A stretch of DNA of 64,000 bases from VXYL01 sp965116345 (GCA_965116345.1 OZ220680.1:3472001-3536000), one strand, 5' to 3'. Counted from the stretch's first letter, positions 25,824 to 35,622 are shown. Numbers and translations: made by a program. The notes: generated by a model from the letters alone, not told the origin.

Positions 25824-27649
25824 CGGATGTCTCCGTGAGGTCCCTCTCGATGGCCTCGTCCAGGGCACCCTGGATCTCGCACAGTCGCCGGTAGGGACCG
25901 GACGTGGCGGCGAGTGTCGAATGGGTTCCCTCCTGGATCAGGCGTCCCTGTTCGAGCACGAGGATCCGGTCGGCGCCGCGCACGGACGACAGCCGGTGGG
26001 CGATGATGATCGTCGTGTGCCGGCCCCGGCGGCGTTCGAGGGCGGCCATGATTTCGCCCTCGGTACCGGTATCGACCGCGGACAGTGCATCGTCGAGGAC
26101 GAGAATCGGCGGTTCCACGAGCAAGGCCCGCGCCAGGGCGAGGCGCTGACGTTGGCCGCCGGACAGGGTCACGCCGCGTTCGCCGACGCGGGACCGATAT
26201 CCGGCTGGAAAACCGACGATGGCGTCGTGAACGGCGGCTTCCCGGGCCGCGGCCATCATCTCGTCGTCGTCCACGTCGGCGCGGGCGATGCGCAGGTTGT
26301 CCGCCACGGTGCGCGAATACAGGAAGGGTTCCTGCATGACGATGCCGAGCTGACGCCGCAGCCAGTGACGGTCCACGTCGCGGACATCGAGGCCGTCGAT
26401 CAGGATGCGTCCGGACTGCGCTTCGTAGAGCCGGGCTAAGAGGCGAATCACCGTGGACTTGCCGGCCCCCGGCGGACCGACGATGCCGACGGTCTCGCCG
26501 GCGGGGATGTGCACCGAGAGATCTTTGAGCACCGGTCGTCCCGGCTCGTACTCGACGGTCAGGTTCTCGAGGACGACCTCGCCCCGGGCCCGCGCGATGG
26601 GCGGCGCCGGATCGCGGCTCTCCTCCTCGGCCAGGAGGACGTGGTTTATGCGTCCGAGGGAGACCATCGCCTTGCCGGATTCGTTCAGCACCTGGCCGAG
26701 GTGCCGCACCGGCCAGATGACCATGGTCACCTGCATCATGAAGGCGAACAGCTCGCCTACCGTGAGCGAGCCGGCGGCGAGGAAGATGCCGCCCGCGATC
26801 AGCACGATGCACACCTGGGCGGTGCACAGGAAGTCGCTGATGGCCCAGTAGACGCCGCTCAAGCGGTTCAGCCGTTCGCGGTTGTCTCTGAGGGCCAGAC
26901 TCTTCGCACCGAAGTGTTCGACTTCGTAGGCTTGGCGGGCGAACGCGCGGACCACCCGGATGCCGGTCAGGTTCTCCTGCAACCGCGCGGTGAGCGCGCC
27001 CTCCGCTTCGTCGGTGATCTTGAACTGCGCGCGGACCTTGGCGAAGAAGTAGTAGGCGCCGGCGATGATGAACGGCATGAGCACGAGCGCCAGGCCCGCG
27101 AGCCGGGCGTCGCGGGCGAACAGGATCGGGGTCAGCACAGCGAGGAGCAGGAACGAGCGACCGATTTGCACCACCTGGGAGGACAGGAAGACCCGCACCG
27201 TCTCCACGTCCGAACTGCAGCGCTGGACGAGATCGCCGGTGTCCGCTTGGTCGAAGAACCGGGCCGGCAGATGCTGCATGCGTTCGTACATCGTCTCGCG
27301 AAGCCGACGGGCCAGCGCCTCCGATGCGATGGCGGCCCCAGCGCCCCTGCAGGTACTGGCACGCGGCACCGAGCGCGGTGAGGCCGATGCCGGCCACGGC
27401 GGAGAGGACGAGATAGGCGACGTACGGTTCAGCGCCGACGGATGTCGCCAGCGCGGTGGCGGCTTCGACGAGCACGGCCGCCCCCTGCGCCAGGTCCTGG
27501 GTGTTCACCACGTCGAGGACGTAGCCGCCCACCAGTGGCACGCTGAGCATGAAAGCGCTCGCGATGCCGGTGACGGCGATGGCAGCCGCATACCGCAGGC
27601 GTTGACCGGCGGTGATTCGCCAGAGGTTTCTTGATGTGTTCTTGTTCAC
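25813..27649 (-). pseudogene. type I ABC exporter, single-base frameshift
   Basis: The reading frame starts at a GTG (27649) encoding NKNTSRNLWRITAGQRLRY and a first membrane helix pair, but coding switches frame near 27340. Removing one base there joins ACQYLQGR to GAAIASEALARRLRETM, giving a normal 611-residue protein. Downstream are Walker A IVGPPGAGKST, signature LSGGQRQRLALARALL, Walker B ILVLDDALSAVD (a D where many have E) and IAHRLSS. Either a recent pseudogene or an assembly error. WalkerB-D at the catalytic Glu suits the degenerate site of a heterodimer with the following gene. Confidence 0.82.
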
Positions 27650-28062
27650 GGATCGGCAACCGGATGGTTGGTTAAGGGCACCCGCGCTTGCACACGCGGG
27701 GCGCCGCCAATGCGACGAGGCGGTCGGGGCGCAAAGGCCGATGATCTTGCGAAGGACGAGCTTCGCGACTTGATTGAACCCGCGTGAAGCGGGCAGACGG
27801 CCTAGGAGCTTGCGCCGTAGAAGTTTCGCGCCAGCGAAACTTCCACCCATCCGCAAGGATGGGCCGCGACCGTCAGGTCGCGCTAGGGCTGGAGCGCTCT
27901 CGTCGCGGTTTGAGGCGAGTTTGGATCAAGCTTCATGGCAACTTGCTCCCAGGTTCGGCCGGAAAGGAGCGCGGACTATACGCCGCTTCGCGGAAAAGGG
28001 ACAGCTACCGTCGTGACCCGTCGTGAGAGGGCCGTGAGAGGCTGCCGCGCCGCCCAGTCGGT
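27650..28062. repeat. intergenic hairpin cluster
   Basis: No gene is supported in these 413 bases. The stretch 27681-27882 holds consecutive inverted repeats: CCCGCG/CGCGGG (27681-27700), a TTGCGAAG/CTTCGCGA pair (27747-27768), CCCGC/GCGGG (27779-27793), GAAGTTTCGC-GCCA-GCGAAACTTC (27820-27843), CCCATCC-GCAA-GGATGGG (27846-27863) and CGCGACC-GTCA-GGTCGCG (27865-27882). The final unit recurs at 59319-59338 and, inverted, at 61618-61635. The rest holds no recognisable feature. Confidence 0.75.
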
Positions 28063-28430
28063 CTACCGCATCGCCTCGTCGCGCCGAACCGCCGCGTCCG
28101 CGGGCGGCAGCATGAGCAGGCCGTCGGGGGTGCGGGTGTAGGTCAACACTTCGATTTCGCGGTCGCCTGATATCTCCAGGCGCCAGGGGCCGCCGGTGCC
28201 GGGTCCGGCGCTGCCGGCTAGACCCTTGGCAGCATTGCCGAGCTCCACCAGGTGCCGAGATTCGCCACTTCGCCGCACAGCGTCAGCGTGAGCGGCGCGT
28301 AGCGCCAGCCCGCGGCGTCGTGGGGCTGGATGCGCACCGAGGCCGGGTTCCTGGAACCGTTGACGATGCGCACCACGCCTTCCCGATACGCCGCCTCGGC
28401 ACTCGACGGGAAGCGCGCCATGACATGGAC
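28063..28430 (-). pseudogene. remnant of an extracellular repeat-domain protein
   Basis: Two minus-strand frames together encode a recognisable but broken segment: VVRIVNGSRNPASVRIQPHD, then YAPLTLTLCGE, and after a frame change near 28265 HLVELGNAAKGLAGSAGPGT, WRLEISGDREIEVLTYTRTP. This pattern (VRIVN...VRI..HD...LTL...GN..KGL..S.G.G...WRL) resembles a domain I recall from secreted proteins of environmental bacteria, normally ending DGFLT. The rest of the gene is missing. The frame continues toward 28679 on the other strand of the ABC gene start without clear homology. Confidence 0.55.
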
Positions 28431-28632
28431 CCGGTGCGCCGGCACGGCCGCGGGGGTGGCGCCCGACAGGTTCGCCAGATCGCCGTGCGTGAGGCCGCTG
28501 GAAGGCGCCGGCCGGGTGTCACCGCGTGCCGCCGGAACACCAGGGTCCGCGGACAGCGCTTCGCATTCGCCGGGCGCTGCGGACAAAACCGGCTTTGCTT
28601 TCCGCCGCGGTAGTGGGCGAACATCGGCGGCT

Positions 28633-30786
28633 GTGCCAAGCGAACGTGACATTGCTGCGACCGAACGGGAGCCGGACACCGATCCGCTCTCCCTGATCGG
28701 GGGCTACGGCGACGAGGTGCGCGTCGAGTCGCCGGCGCAGATGACCCTCTGGCGGATGGCCGTGCTGGCGTGGCGTACATGGCCGTACATGCGGCCCATG
28801 CTCGGGCACCTCATCGTATTCTTGGCGCTGACGTTCTCCGGCGGAGTGACCGGACTCGTCGGCTACTTCGTTGGCGTGGACCTGTTCACCAACAAGGTTC
28901 TCGTTGGCGAGGGCCTCCAACCCATCCAGGCCACGGTGTTGTTCGTCGGCGACGAGTACATCACGACGGACGCGCAGAAGCTCGGCACGTTGCGCACTGC
29001 CAAAGGCAAGGGCACAGGCAAAGGCAAAGGTAAAACAACCGACATCACGCCTGCTGTTGAGGTGGATGACGAAGCCTCTGGCCTGGTCGGACAGGAGCAG
29101 GGCGCGGATGGTTCGGCGGGTTCCGCAGAGCCCGAACTGACGCGCGAACAGCGCCGGACAGTCCGCAACCGCCTGGTGATCTGGGGCATCGTCGGCGGGG
29201 TCTTCGGCGTCTTGTTCGGATCCGGCGTCTGGTACTACAGCATGTGGATCTGGCAGTGCATCAACCAGAACCTCCGCGTCGCCATGATCGAGCGGGCGGA
29301 GTCGCTTTCGCTCCGCTATCACGACAACAACCGCGTCGGAGATGCCATCTTCCGGGTCTACCAGGACAGCGCGATGATCGTGAACCTCATCCAGAGCGCG
29401 ATTTTCGCGCCGGCGACGGCCCTCTTCGGCGTGGCCAGCGGCATCGTGATCGTGGGAGCCTTCGATCCCTGGTTTGCGCTGCTCGTGGTACTGGTCGGCA
29501 TTCCGACCACCTGGGTGATCGTCAAGTCGACGTCGCGCATCCGCCGTCGCGCGCTGGCCAACCGCATCGCCAACAGCCGGCTCACGTCGCGCATCCAGGA
29601 GGCGTTCGGGGCGATCAAGGTGGTCAAGGCGAACCGTGCGGAAGGGCGCATCTTCGAGCAGTTCGACGAGGACTCCCGTAGTGCTCTGAACGCGGCCTAT
29701 TTCCTTCGCCTCGACATGGTTCTGATCTCCTTGGTGGTGGCACTGCTTGGAACCAGCATGGTGATCGCCTCCGAGTACGTCATGGTGTCCTTCGTCATCG
29801 AGAATCGGGAAACGTTCGCGGGAGCGCTCGTGGCCGGCCTCGTCGGCTTCGTGGTGTGGAACTACGGCGCGGTCGAGATCGCGCGGGGCCAGGTTGGGGG
29901 GCTTTCGGCAAGTGCGCGGGGTCTGCTCGGCACCTGGATGCGGATGCAGGACCTCTTCATCGCCCTGGAACGCGCGTTCTGGTTGCTGGACCTTGAACCG
30001 GAAGTCACCGACCCCGTCGATCCCGTACCGTTTCCCGCGCCCATCGAGAATGTCGCCTGGCGGCGTGTTCACTTCGGCTACGCCGCGGACGCCGAGGTGC
30101 TCCGCGGTGTCGATCTCGAGGCCCGTGCCGGCACGGTGACGGCCATCGTCGGCGGCACCGGCGCGGGCAAGTCCACGCTGATGACGCTGCTGCTCAGGCT
30201 CTACGATCCGGGGTCCGGTACGGTGTCGGTCAACGGGGTGGACCTCAAGGACTTTACGGTCTCGGATCTGCGGGCGCACGTCGGCATCGCCTTGCAGAAG
30301 AACGTCCTATTCGCGGCGAACGTCGCCGACAACATCGCCTTCGGCACCCCGAATGCGGACCGTGCGGCCATCGAGGCGGCGGCGCGGGTCGCCTGTGCGG
30401 ACGAGTTCATTGTCGACATGGCCGACGGCTACGACACGGAACTCGGCGAGCGCGGCGGCAAGCTGTCTTCCGGACAGCGCCAGCGGCTGTCCATCGCCCG
30501 CGCGGTTGTGCGCGACACGCCGGTGCTGGTGCTCGACGAACCGACGGCATCGCTGGATGCCCGGACCGAGCAGCGGGTCTTGGACAACCTGGCCCAGTGG
30601 GGTAGGGGACGGGTCATCTTCCTGATCACCCACCGGCTGTCGACGATCCGCAACGCCGACCGCATCGCTCTGATCGAGGACGGCCGCATCGTCGAGCACG
30701 GCACCCACGACGAGTTGATGGCCCACGCCGATGGCCGCTATCGAGCCTTTGTACAAGCCGAGACCACCGGGAGCACGCTCGCATGA
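28633..30786 (+). CDS. type I ABC exporter with long loop insertion
   Basis: 717 residues from a GTG at 28633. After the first membrane helix (HLIVFLALTFSGGVTGLVGY) there is a ~90-residue extra segment rich in Gly, Lys, Asp and Glu (TAKGKGTGKGKGKTTDIT, EVDDEASGLVGQEQGAD) before the second helix; it should lie outside the membrane. The rest is standard: Walker A IVGGTGAGKST, signature LSSGQRQRLSIARA, Walker B VLVLDEPTASLD, ITHRLSTIR. Its stop overlaps the next exporter gene (ATGA), so the two probably form a heterodimer. Confidence 0.9.
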   Translation: MPSERDIAATEREPDTDPLSLIGGYGDEVRVESPAQMTLWRMAVLAWRTWPYMRPMLGHLIVFLALTFSGGVTGLVGYFVGVDLFTNKVLVGEGLQPIQATVLFVGDEYITTDAQKLGTLRTAKGKGTGKGKGKTTDITPAVEVDDEASGLVGQEQGADGSAGSAEPELTREQRRTVRNRLVIWGIVGGVFGVLFGSGVWYYSMWIWQCINQNLRVAMIERAESLSLRYHDNNRVGDAIFRVYQDSAMIVNLIQSAIFAPATALFGVASGIVIVGAFDPWFALLVVLVGIPTTWVIVKSTSRIRRRALANRIANSRLTSRIQEAFGAIKVVKANRAEGRIFEQFDEDSRSALNAAYFLRLDMVLISLVVALLGTSMVIASEYVMVSFVIENRETFAGALVAGLVGFVVWNYGAVEIARGQVGGLSASARGLLGTWMRMQDLFIALERAFWLLDLEPEVTDPVDPVPFPAPIENVAWRRVHFGYAADAEVLRGVDLEARAGTVTAIVGGTGAGKSTLMTLLLRLYDPGSGTVSVNGVDLKDFTVSDLRAHVGIALQKNVLFAANVADNIAFGTPNADRAAIEAAARVACADEFIVDMADGYDTELGERGGKLSSGQRQRLSIARAVVRDTPVLVLDEPTASLDARTEQRVLDNLAQWGRGRVIFLITHRLSTIRNADRIALIEDGRIVEHGTHDELMAHADGRYRAFVQAETTGSTLA

Positions 30787-32867
30787 CGGACAACGTCACG
30801 GCCCCCGGGGGTGCCGGCGTGCCCGAAGGGGCTGATACGACCGGCGAGGCCAGGCGCAGCAAGACCCTGGCGTTGCTCGGCGAGGTCGTCGGCAAGAATC
30901 GGTTCGACGACCGAGTCGACACCCAACCGGACGTGACGACGGTGGAGGCGCTCGGCGTCATCGGCCGCAGCATTCGTCTCATCGCCGGCGCCAAGGAACT
31001 GTTTGCCGCCAAGGTGATGCTCGGCGTGGTTGCCGTTCTCCCGGGGCTGCTGCTGCCGTGGATGGCGAAGATCCTGATCGAAAACGCCATCTTGGGAGAA
31101 CCCTTCGGCACCACCGCGGTGAATTTCCCACCCTTCATGGATCCCATCCTCGATGCCGTCCAGGGTCGCGGTCCGCTAGGGATCGCGATGGTTCTGATGG
31201 TCGTCTACTTCGCCATGCTGGTGCTGTTCGGCAGCCGTTCGGGTGGTACGGGTGCGGGACTGCTCCAAGGTCGCGATGCCGCCACGCAGGCAGAGAACCA
31301 GATCAGTTCCGGGTGGAGCCGGGCGGGTGGCCTGTGGGGCCTCGCGGAGTTCATGGTCCATGTCCGGCTGACCCAGACCCTGTGCAATCGGCTGCGCTCC
31401 AGGCTGTTCGACCGATTGACGCATCTGCCGATGACGATCCTCGACGATCAGCGTGCCGGGGACAGCGTCTATCGGGTGCTTTACGACACGCCCATGGCGC
31501 CCGACCTCGCCTTCCGGGTGACCTCGGAGCCGTTCTTCATGGTGCTCGGCGGGGCGCTCAATCTCTACATCCTCCAATACTCCTACGGGGAGGTGTCGCC
31601 GCAGTTGGTGTGGATCGCCTGGGCGGCCGTGCCGATCGCCTTCATCACCACCTTTCCGTTTTCGGGCGCGCTGCGCCGAACCAACCAGAACAAGCGCGCG
31701 GCCGGCTCGGCGACGACCAACACCATGGAAGAGTCCATGAGCAGCGTCGGGGCGGTGCAGAGCCTCGGTGCCGGCGAGCAGGAGAAGGAGCGTTTCGCCG
31801 AACGAAGCCGGGAGTCGTTCCTGCGCGAACGCTATTCCATCGCCGTGATCATTGTCGCGGGAGCCGTCCTCGGCGGCGTCGCCGGCATCGCGGCGATCTA
31901 CGTGACCATTCTCATCTCCGACGGCATCATCGACGGCGTCATGTCGGTCGGCGACTTCGCGGTGCTGCTCGGCGTGTACTACGGCATCGCAAGCCCCGCC
32001 GGCTACTTCGGGGCCATCTGGATCAAGCTGCAGGAGACCATCGCCGCGGCACGGCGGGTGTTCTTCTTCGCCGACTACGAATCCGAGGAAACCCGCGGCG
32101 GTGGCCGATCGCTCCCGACCGTGCGCGATGGCGTCCGCCTGGAGGGTGTCGGATTCGCCTATCCGAATGGCCATCAAGCGCTAGACCACGTCGATCTCGA
32201 TCTCCGGGTGGGCGAGTTGGTCGCCCTGGTCGGGCCGACGGGTGCCGGCAAGACGACGCTCGCCTACATGATCCCCGCCTTGCTGCGGCCGACCACGGGC
32301 CGGGTTCTCGTCGACGGCTTCGACGCCGACGACATCGACCTGGACAGTCTCCGCCGCCAGGTCACCTACGTCTTCCAGGAGCATCTGCTGTTGCCCGAGT
32401 CCATCCGCGAGAACCTGTTGCTGGCGAATCCGGTGGCGAGCGAAGAACGGATGTTGGCCGTCTTGCGGACCGCCGGCTGCATGGAGTTCATCGACCGGTT
32501 GCCCGACGGCATCGACACCGTGCTCGGGCGCTCCGGCGACACCCTCTCCGTGGGCCAGCAGCAGCGGCTGTCCATCGCCCGGGGGCTGGTCCGGGACTCG
32601 AGTATCCTGATCCTCGACGAGCCCACGGCGGCGCTCGACCCGCAGACCGAGAACCAACTGGTGGCGTCGCTGCACGCGGCGGCAAGGGACCGGCTGGTGG
32701 TGGTGATCGCCCACCGTCTGTCCACCATCCGCAACGCCGACCGCATCGTATTCCTGGAGCGCGGCCGGATCCACGATGTCGGTTCCCACGACGAACTGAT
32801 GGCCGACCCCGAAAGCGCCTACCGGGAGTTCGTGGAACTGCAGGGCGGCGACAGTTCGTCGAGCTGA
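30783..32867 (+). CDS. type I ABC exporter, partner of the preceding gene
   Basis: 694 residues. It has an N-terminal cytoplasmic extension (about 60 residues), six membrane helices, and an ATPase domain with Walker A LVGPTGAGKTT, signature LSVGQQQRLSIARG, Walker B ILILDEPTAALD and IAHRLSTIR. Its last 120 residues closely match the truncated gene at the left edge of the window, including ELQGGDS, so the two are paralogues and the left-edge gene is probably the second half of another such pair. Export substrate is not inferable. Confidence 0.92.
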   Translation: MTDNVTAPGGAGVPEGADTTGEARRSKTLALLGEVVGKNRFDDRVDTQPDVTTVEALGVIGRSIRLIAGAKELFAAKVMLGVVAVLPGLLLPWMAKILIENAILGEPFGTTAVNFPPFMDPILDAVQGRGPLGIAMVLMVVYFAMLVLFGSRSGGTGAGLLQGRDAATQAENQISSGWSRAGGLWGLAEFMVHVRLTQTLCNRLRSRLFDRLTHLPMTILDDQRAGDSVYRVLYDTPMAPDLAFRVTSEPFFMVLGGALNLYILQYSYGEVSPQLVWIAWAAVPIAFITTFPFSGALRRTNQNKRAAGSATTNTMEESMSSVGAVQSLGAGEQEKERFAERSRESFLRERYSIAVIIVAGAVLGGVAGIAAIYVTILISDGIIDGVMSVGDFAVLLGVYYGIASPAGYFGAIWIKLQETIAAARRVFFFADYESEETRGGGRSLPTVRDGVRLEGVGFAYPNGHQALDHVDLDLRVGELVALVGPTGAGKTTLAYMIPALLRPTTGRVLVDGFDADDIDLDSLRRQVTYVFQEHLLLPESIRENLLLANPVASEERMLAVLRTAGCMEFIDRLPDGIDTVLGRSGDTLSVGQQQRLSIARGLVRDSSILILDEPTAALDPQTENQLVASLHAAARDRLVVVIAHRLSTIRNADRIVFLERGRIHDVGSHDELMADPESAYREFVELQGGDSSSS

Positions 32868-32876
32868 CGTCCCGGG

Positions 32877-33878
32877 TCAATCCCCGAGATTTACGACCAT
32901 CTTCCCGGTGTTCGCCCCGGTGAACAGCCCGATGAACGCCTCGTGCGCCTTGTCGATGCCGTTGAACACGGTCTCTCGGTACTTGAGCCTGCCGCTTGTC
33001 ACCCAGTCGGTCATGTCGCGCATGAAGTCGGCGCGCCGGTGGTTGAAGTTGGAGACGATGAAGCCCCTGATCGTCAGGCCCATGCCGATGGCGATAGCGA
33101 GGTTGTTGGGGCCGGGTACGGGTTGTGTGGCGTTGTACTGCGCGATGGCGCCGCAAAGCGGTAGCCGGCCGCCCGGCCGCATGCAGTTGAGCGCCGCCTG
33201 CAGGTGGTCGCCACCGACGTTGTCGAAGTAGACGTCGACGCCTTCGGCAGCGCCCGCGAAGATCTGCCGTTCCAAGTGGCCGTCGTGATAGTCGAAGGCA
33301 TGGTCGAAGCCGAGGTCCTCCGTGAGGTGGCGCACCTTGTCGGTACTGCCGGCGCTGCCGACGACGGTGCAGCCCTTGATCTTGGCGATCTGGCCCACGG
33401 CACTGCCCACGGCGCCCGCCGCGCCCGAGACGAAGACCGTCTCGCCCTCCTTGAGGGCACCGACGTCGAGTAGTCCGACGTAGGCGGTCATGCCCGGCAT
33501 GCCGAGAACGCCGAGATAGGCGGATGCGGGCGCTTCCAGGCTGCCGAGGCGGCGCACCCCCGTGGATTTGGCGACGAACGCTTCGCGCCAGCCCTGGTGC
33601 GATTCGACGTGCTCGCCCTCGGGCAAATCAGGATCGTTGGACTGCACGACCCGGCCAATGGCCCCACCGGTCAGGGTCTCGCCAACGGCGAACGGCGGCG
33701 TGTAGGAACGGCGGTCGATCATGCGCCCGCGCATGTACGGATCGACGGACATGCAGACATTCCGGACGAGCACCTCACCGGGCTCGGGTTCGCCGAGTTC
33801 CACTTCGCGTATCGCGAAGTCCTCCGCAGCGGGCATGCCGACGGGGCGGCGGGCAAGTACGACCTCTCGTGACTTCAT
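32877..33878 (-). CDS. NADP-dependent oxidoreductase, MDR superfamily
   Basis: 333 residues, typical of the leukotriene B4 dehydrogenase/curcumin-reductase-like branch, which lacks zinc. The Rossmann motif is VFVSGAAGAVGSAVGQIAKI; the fingerprint YFDNVGGDHLQAALNCMRPG and GRLPLCGAIAQYN follow, and GRLKYRETVFNGI lies near the end. Such enzymes reduce alpha,beta-unsaturated ketones or aldehydes with NADPH. Start ATG 33878 has AGGAGA just upstream. Convergent with the ABC exporter pair, 9 bp away. Confidence 0.92.
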   Translation of the reverse strand: MKSREVVLARRPVGMPAAEDFAIREVELGEPEPGEVLVRNVCMSVDPYMRGRMIDRRSYTPPFAVGETLTGGAIGRVVQSNDPDLPEGEHVESHQGWREAFVAKSTGVRRLGSLEAPASAYLGVLGMPGMTAYVGLLDVGALKEGETVFVSGAAGAVGSAVGQIAKIKGCTVVGSAGSTDKVRHLTEDLGFDHAFDYHDGHLERQIFAGAAEGVDVYFDNVGGDHLQAALNCMRPGGRLPLCGAIAQYNATQPVPGPNNLAIAIGMGLTIRGFIVSNFNHRRADFMRDMTDWVTSGRLKYRETVFNGIDKAHEAFIGLFTGANTGKMVVNLGD

Positions 33879-33940
33879 GGAAATCTCCTACTGTTCAATG
33901 GTGATTTTGGTCCTCCCGTGCGGGAGCACCTCGGCAAGAC

Positions 33941-35359
33941 TCAATATTGCGTCTCGACGACCCGGAAACTCAAATGCGGAAGGTCGGCGATCACCGCCAG
34001 CGCATCGTTTGCCGGCAGTGCGAAATGCGTGGCGCCGAGCCGGGTTTGTCCCCAGGTGGGGTCCACGCCACGCCAGTGTCCATCGATGGCGACCTCGTTC
34101 CAGGCGTGCAGGGCGAAGGCCTTCACCTGGGGCTGGTAGGCGAGTCCGATGACGGTGCGGGAAGGCAGCCCGACGGCGCGCGCCAAGGTCGTGTAGAGGT
34201 CGGCAAATTCCGTGCAGTCGCCGCTGCGGTCGCGCACGGTGTCGAGAACGGTGCGTCCCCCGGCGGTGTCGCGGTAGCTGAGATGGCTGTGTACGAACAT
34301 GGCCAGCGAGTCCGCCATTTCGGTCGAGTCTTCGAGGCCCGATACGGCGCGCTGGGCAAGGGTGCGGACCTCCGGATCGGTGGCGGGGAAGTTGACCGTC
34401 GCTGCGCTGGCGCCGGTGATCTCGTCTGCGTGGGCGACCCTGCGGGCATCCGCTTGTGCGACGAGCCTGTCGGCACCCTCGGAGTTCGGCCAGCGGACGG
34501 CGGCGCCGAACTCATGGTCCACCTCGACGGTGAGATGCCGGAGTGCCTTCGGATTCTCGATCACACCGTGCACCGGCACCCTGTGGTCGGCGGACGTGAA
34601 CAGCGGGGCACTTCGTTCCCAGACCCGCGCCGCGTGTTCGTCCACGCGCTGCATCTTGATGAGACCGCCCGAATCCATGTGCTCCGGCGTCAGGTCGGAA
34701 CCGATCCGGATACGGGCCGCGTGCGGGGCGGATTCCTTGACGACTTCCACGGCACCCCCCTCGGTGGCCACCACGCGCCAGCGGTTTGTGGCGACGGTCA
34801 GCGCGTCGAAGTCGATGGCACGGGCGGTATGCATGTCGCCAAGCTCGGGCACGTCGTCGGCCAGCCAGCTCTCGATTGCGACGTAGTCGCGCAGTTCCAG
34901 GTCTGATTCCACGTCCACCCGTCGCGTGTTGTGTGCGTCGACGACATCGGCTTGGCCGTCGGTGATCGTCACGCGCCTGGACTCGGAACCGGCGGTACCG
35001 GCGGCGTGTTCGGCGCGAACCAACCGATGCGGTGGTCTCCGGCTGAACACCAGTCGGTCCTCTACCCGCGTCTCGCCTCCCGCCTCCAGCTTGAAACGCA
35101 GTACCGACCGGAACTCGAAGTCGCCGTCTTGCGTACGTCCGCTGTGGGTTCGGTAGTGGCCGATGGGGGTATGCCGGAAGGTCACCGCGTACCAGCGCTC
35201 ACCCGCAAGACGATCGGCGGTTTCGCTCTCGGGGGTCTCCGGCACGGCTTGCCAGATGCCGGCCGCGGCGATCAGGACGACGAGCGTCACGACGCCCGCC
35301 CCCGCCATGCAGAGCGCTAACGCGGTCTTGCGCGATGCCCGTGGGTTTCCAACCGCCAT
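33941..35359 (-). CDS. transglutaminase-like domain protein, membrane-anchored
   Basis: 472 residues. A single N-terminal membrane anchor (CMAGAGVVTLVVLIAAAGIW) holds a large periplasmic domain. The C-terminal third has the transglutaminase-like triad: Cys in DRSGDCTEFADLY, His in FALHAWNEVAIDGHW, Asp in GVDPTWGQ. Members act as proteases, amidases or crosslinkers in the periplasm. The middle has no recognised domain. It precedes the MDR gene on the same strand (62 bp gap), which holds a CTCCCG/CGGGAG hairpin. Confidence 0.85.
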   Translation of the reverse strand: MAVGNPRASRKTALALCMAGAGVVTLVVLIAAAGIWQAVPETPESETADRLAGERWYAVTFRHTPIGHYRTHSGRTQDGDFEFRSVLRFKLEAGGETRVEDRLVFSRRPPHRLVRAEHAAGTAGSESRRVTITDGQADVVDAHNTRRVDVESDLELRDYVAIESWLADDVPELGDMHTARAIDFDALTVATNRWRVVATEGGAVEVVKESAPHAARIRIGSDLTPEHMDSGGLIKMQRVDEHAARVWERSAPLFTSADHRVPVHGVIENPKALRHLTVEVDHEFGAAVRWPNSEGADRLVAQADARRVAHADEITGASAATVNFPATDPEVRTLAQRAVSGLEDSTEMADSLAMFVHSHLSYRDTAGGRTVLDTVRDRSGDCTEFADLYTTLARAVGLPSRTVIGLAYQPQVKAFALHAWNEVAIDGHWRGVDPTWGQTRLGATHFALPANDALAVIADLPHLSFRVVETQY

Positions 35360-35383
35360 CGGCAGAGTGTAGCAGCGGCTCTG

Positions 35384-35541
35384 CTAGGGAAGGTCTGATT
35401 AAGACCTTCCCTAGCGCGGCACAGGGATGTGCCGCCAAATTCAAGGACGCAAGGAGTTGAATTTGCACGCAAAAAAAGACCGCGCTCTTGTTTTTGCGTT
35501 CTGATCAAGCCAGGGATGGCTTGATCAGAGCATTCCTAGGT
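35384..35541. repeat. compound-hairpin repeat element, copy A
   Basis: Five stem-loops in series, 158 bp. (1) CTAGGGAAGGTCT/AGACCTTCCCTAG, loop GATTA (35384-35414). (2) GCGGCAC/GTGCCGC, loop AGGGAT (35416-35435). (3) CAAATTCAA/TTGAATTTG. (4) ACGCAAAAA.../...TTTTTGCGT with loop CCGCGC. (5) CTGATCAAGCC/GGCTTGATCAG, loop AGGGAT (35501-35528). The element ends ATTCCTAGG, roughly inverse to its CTAGGGAA start. The same order of stems is found at 59098-59253 with compensatory changes. It lies between the divergent transglutaminase and glnS genes. Confidence 0.9.
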
Positions 35542-35622
35542 ATCGGCGTGACGACTCCGCATGACGACTCCGCGTGTTGCGCTGCCGGTACAATGCGCGT
35601 TTGCATTCCGGCACTGCGCCTC

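Noticed and set aside
23274..25838. Very long open plus-strand frame across sodC and an ABC exporter
   Set aside because: Opposite strand of two recognised genes; translation shows no motif and is typical of GC-rich antisense frames.
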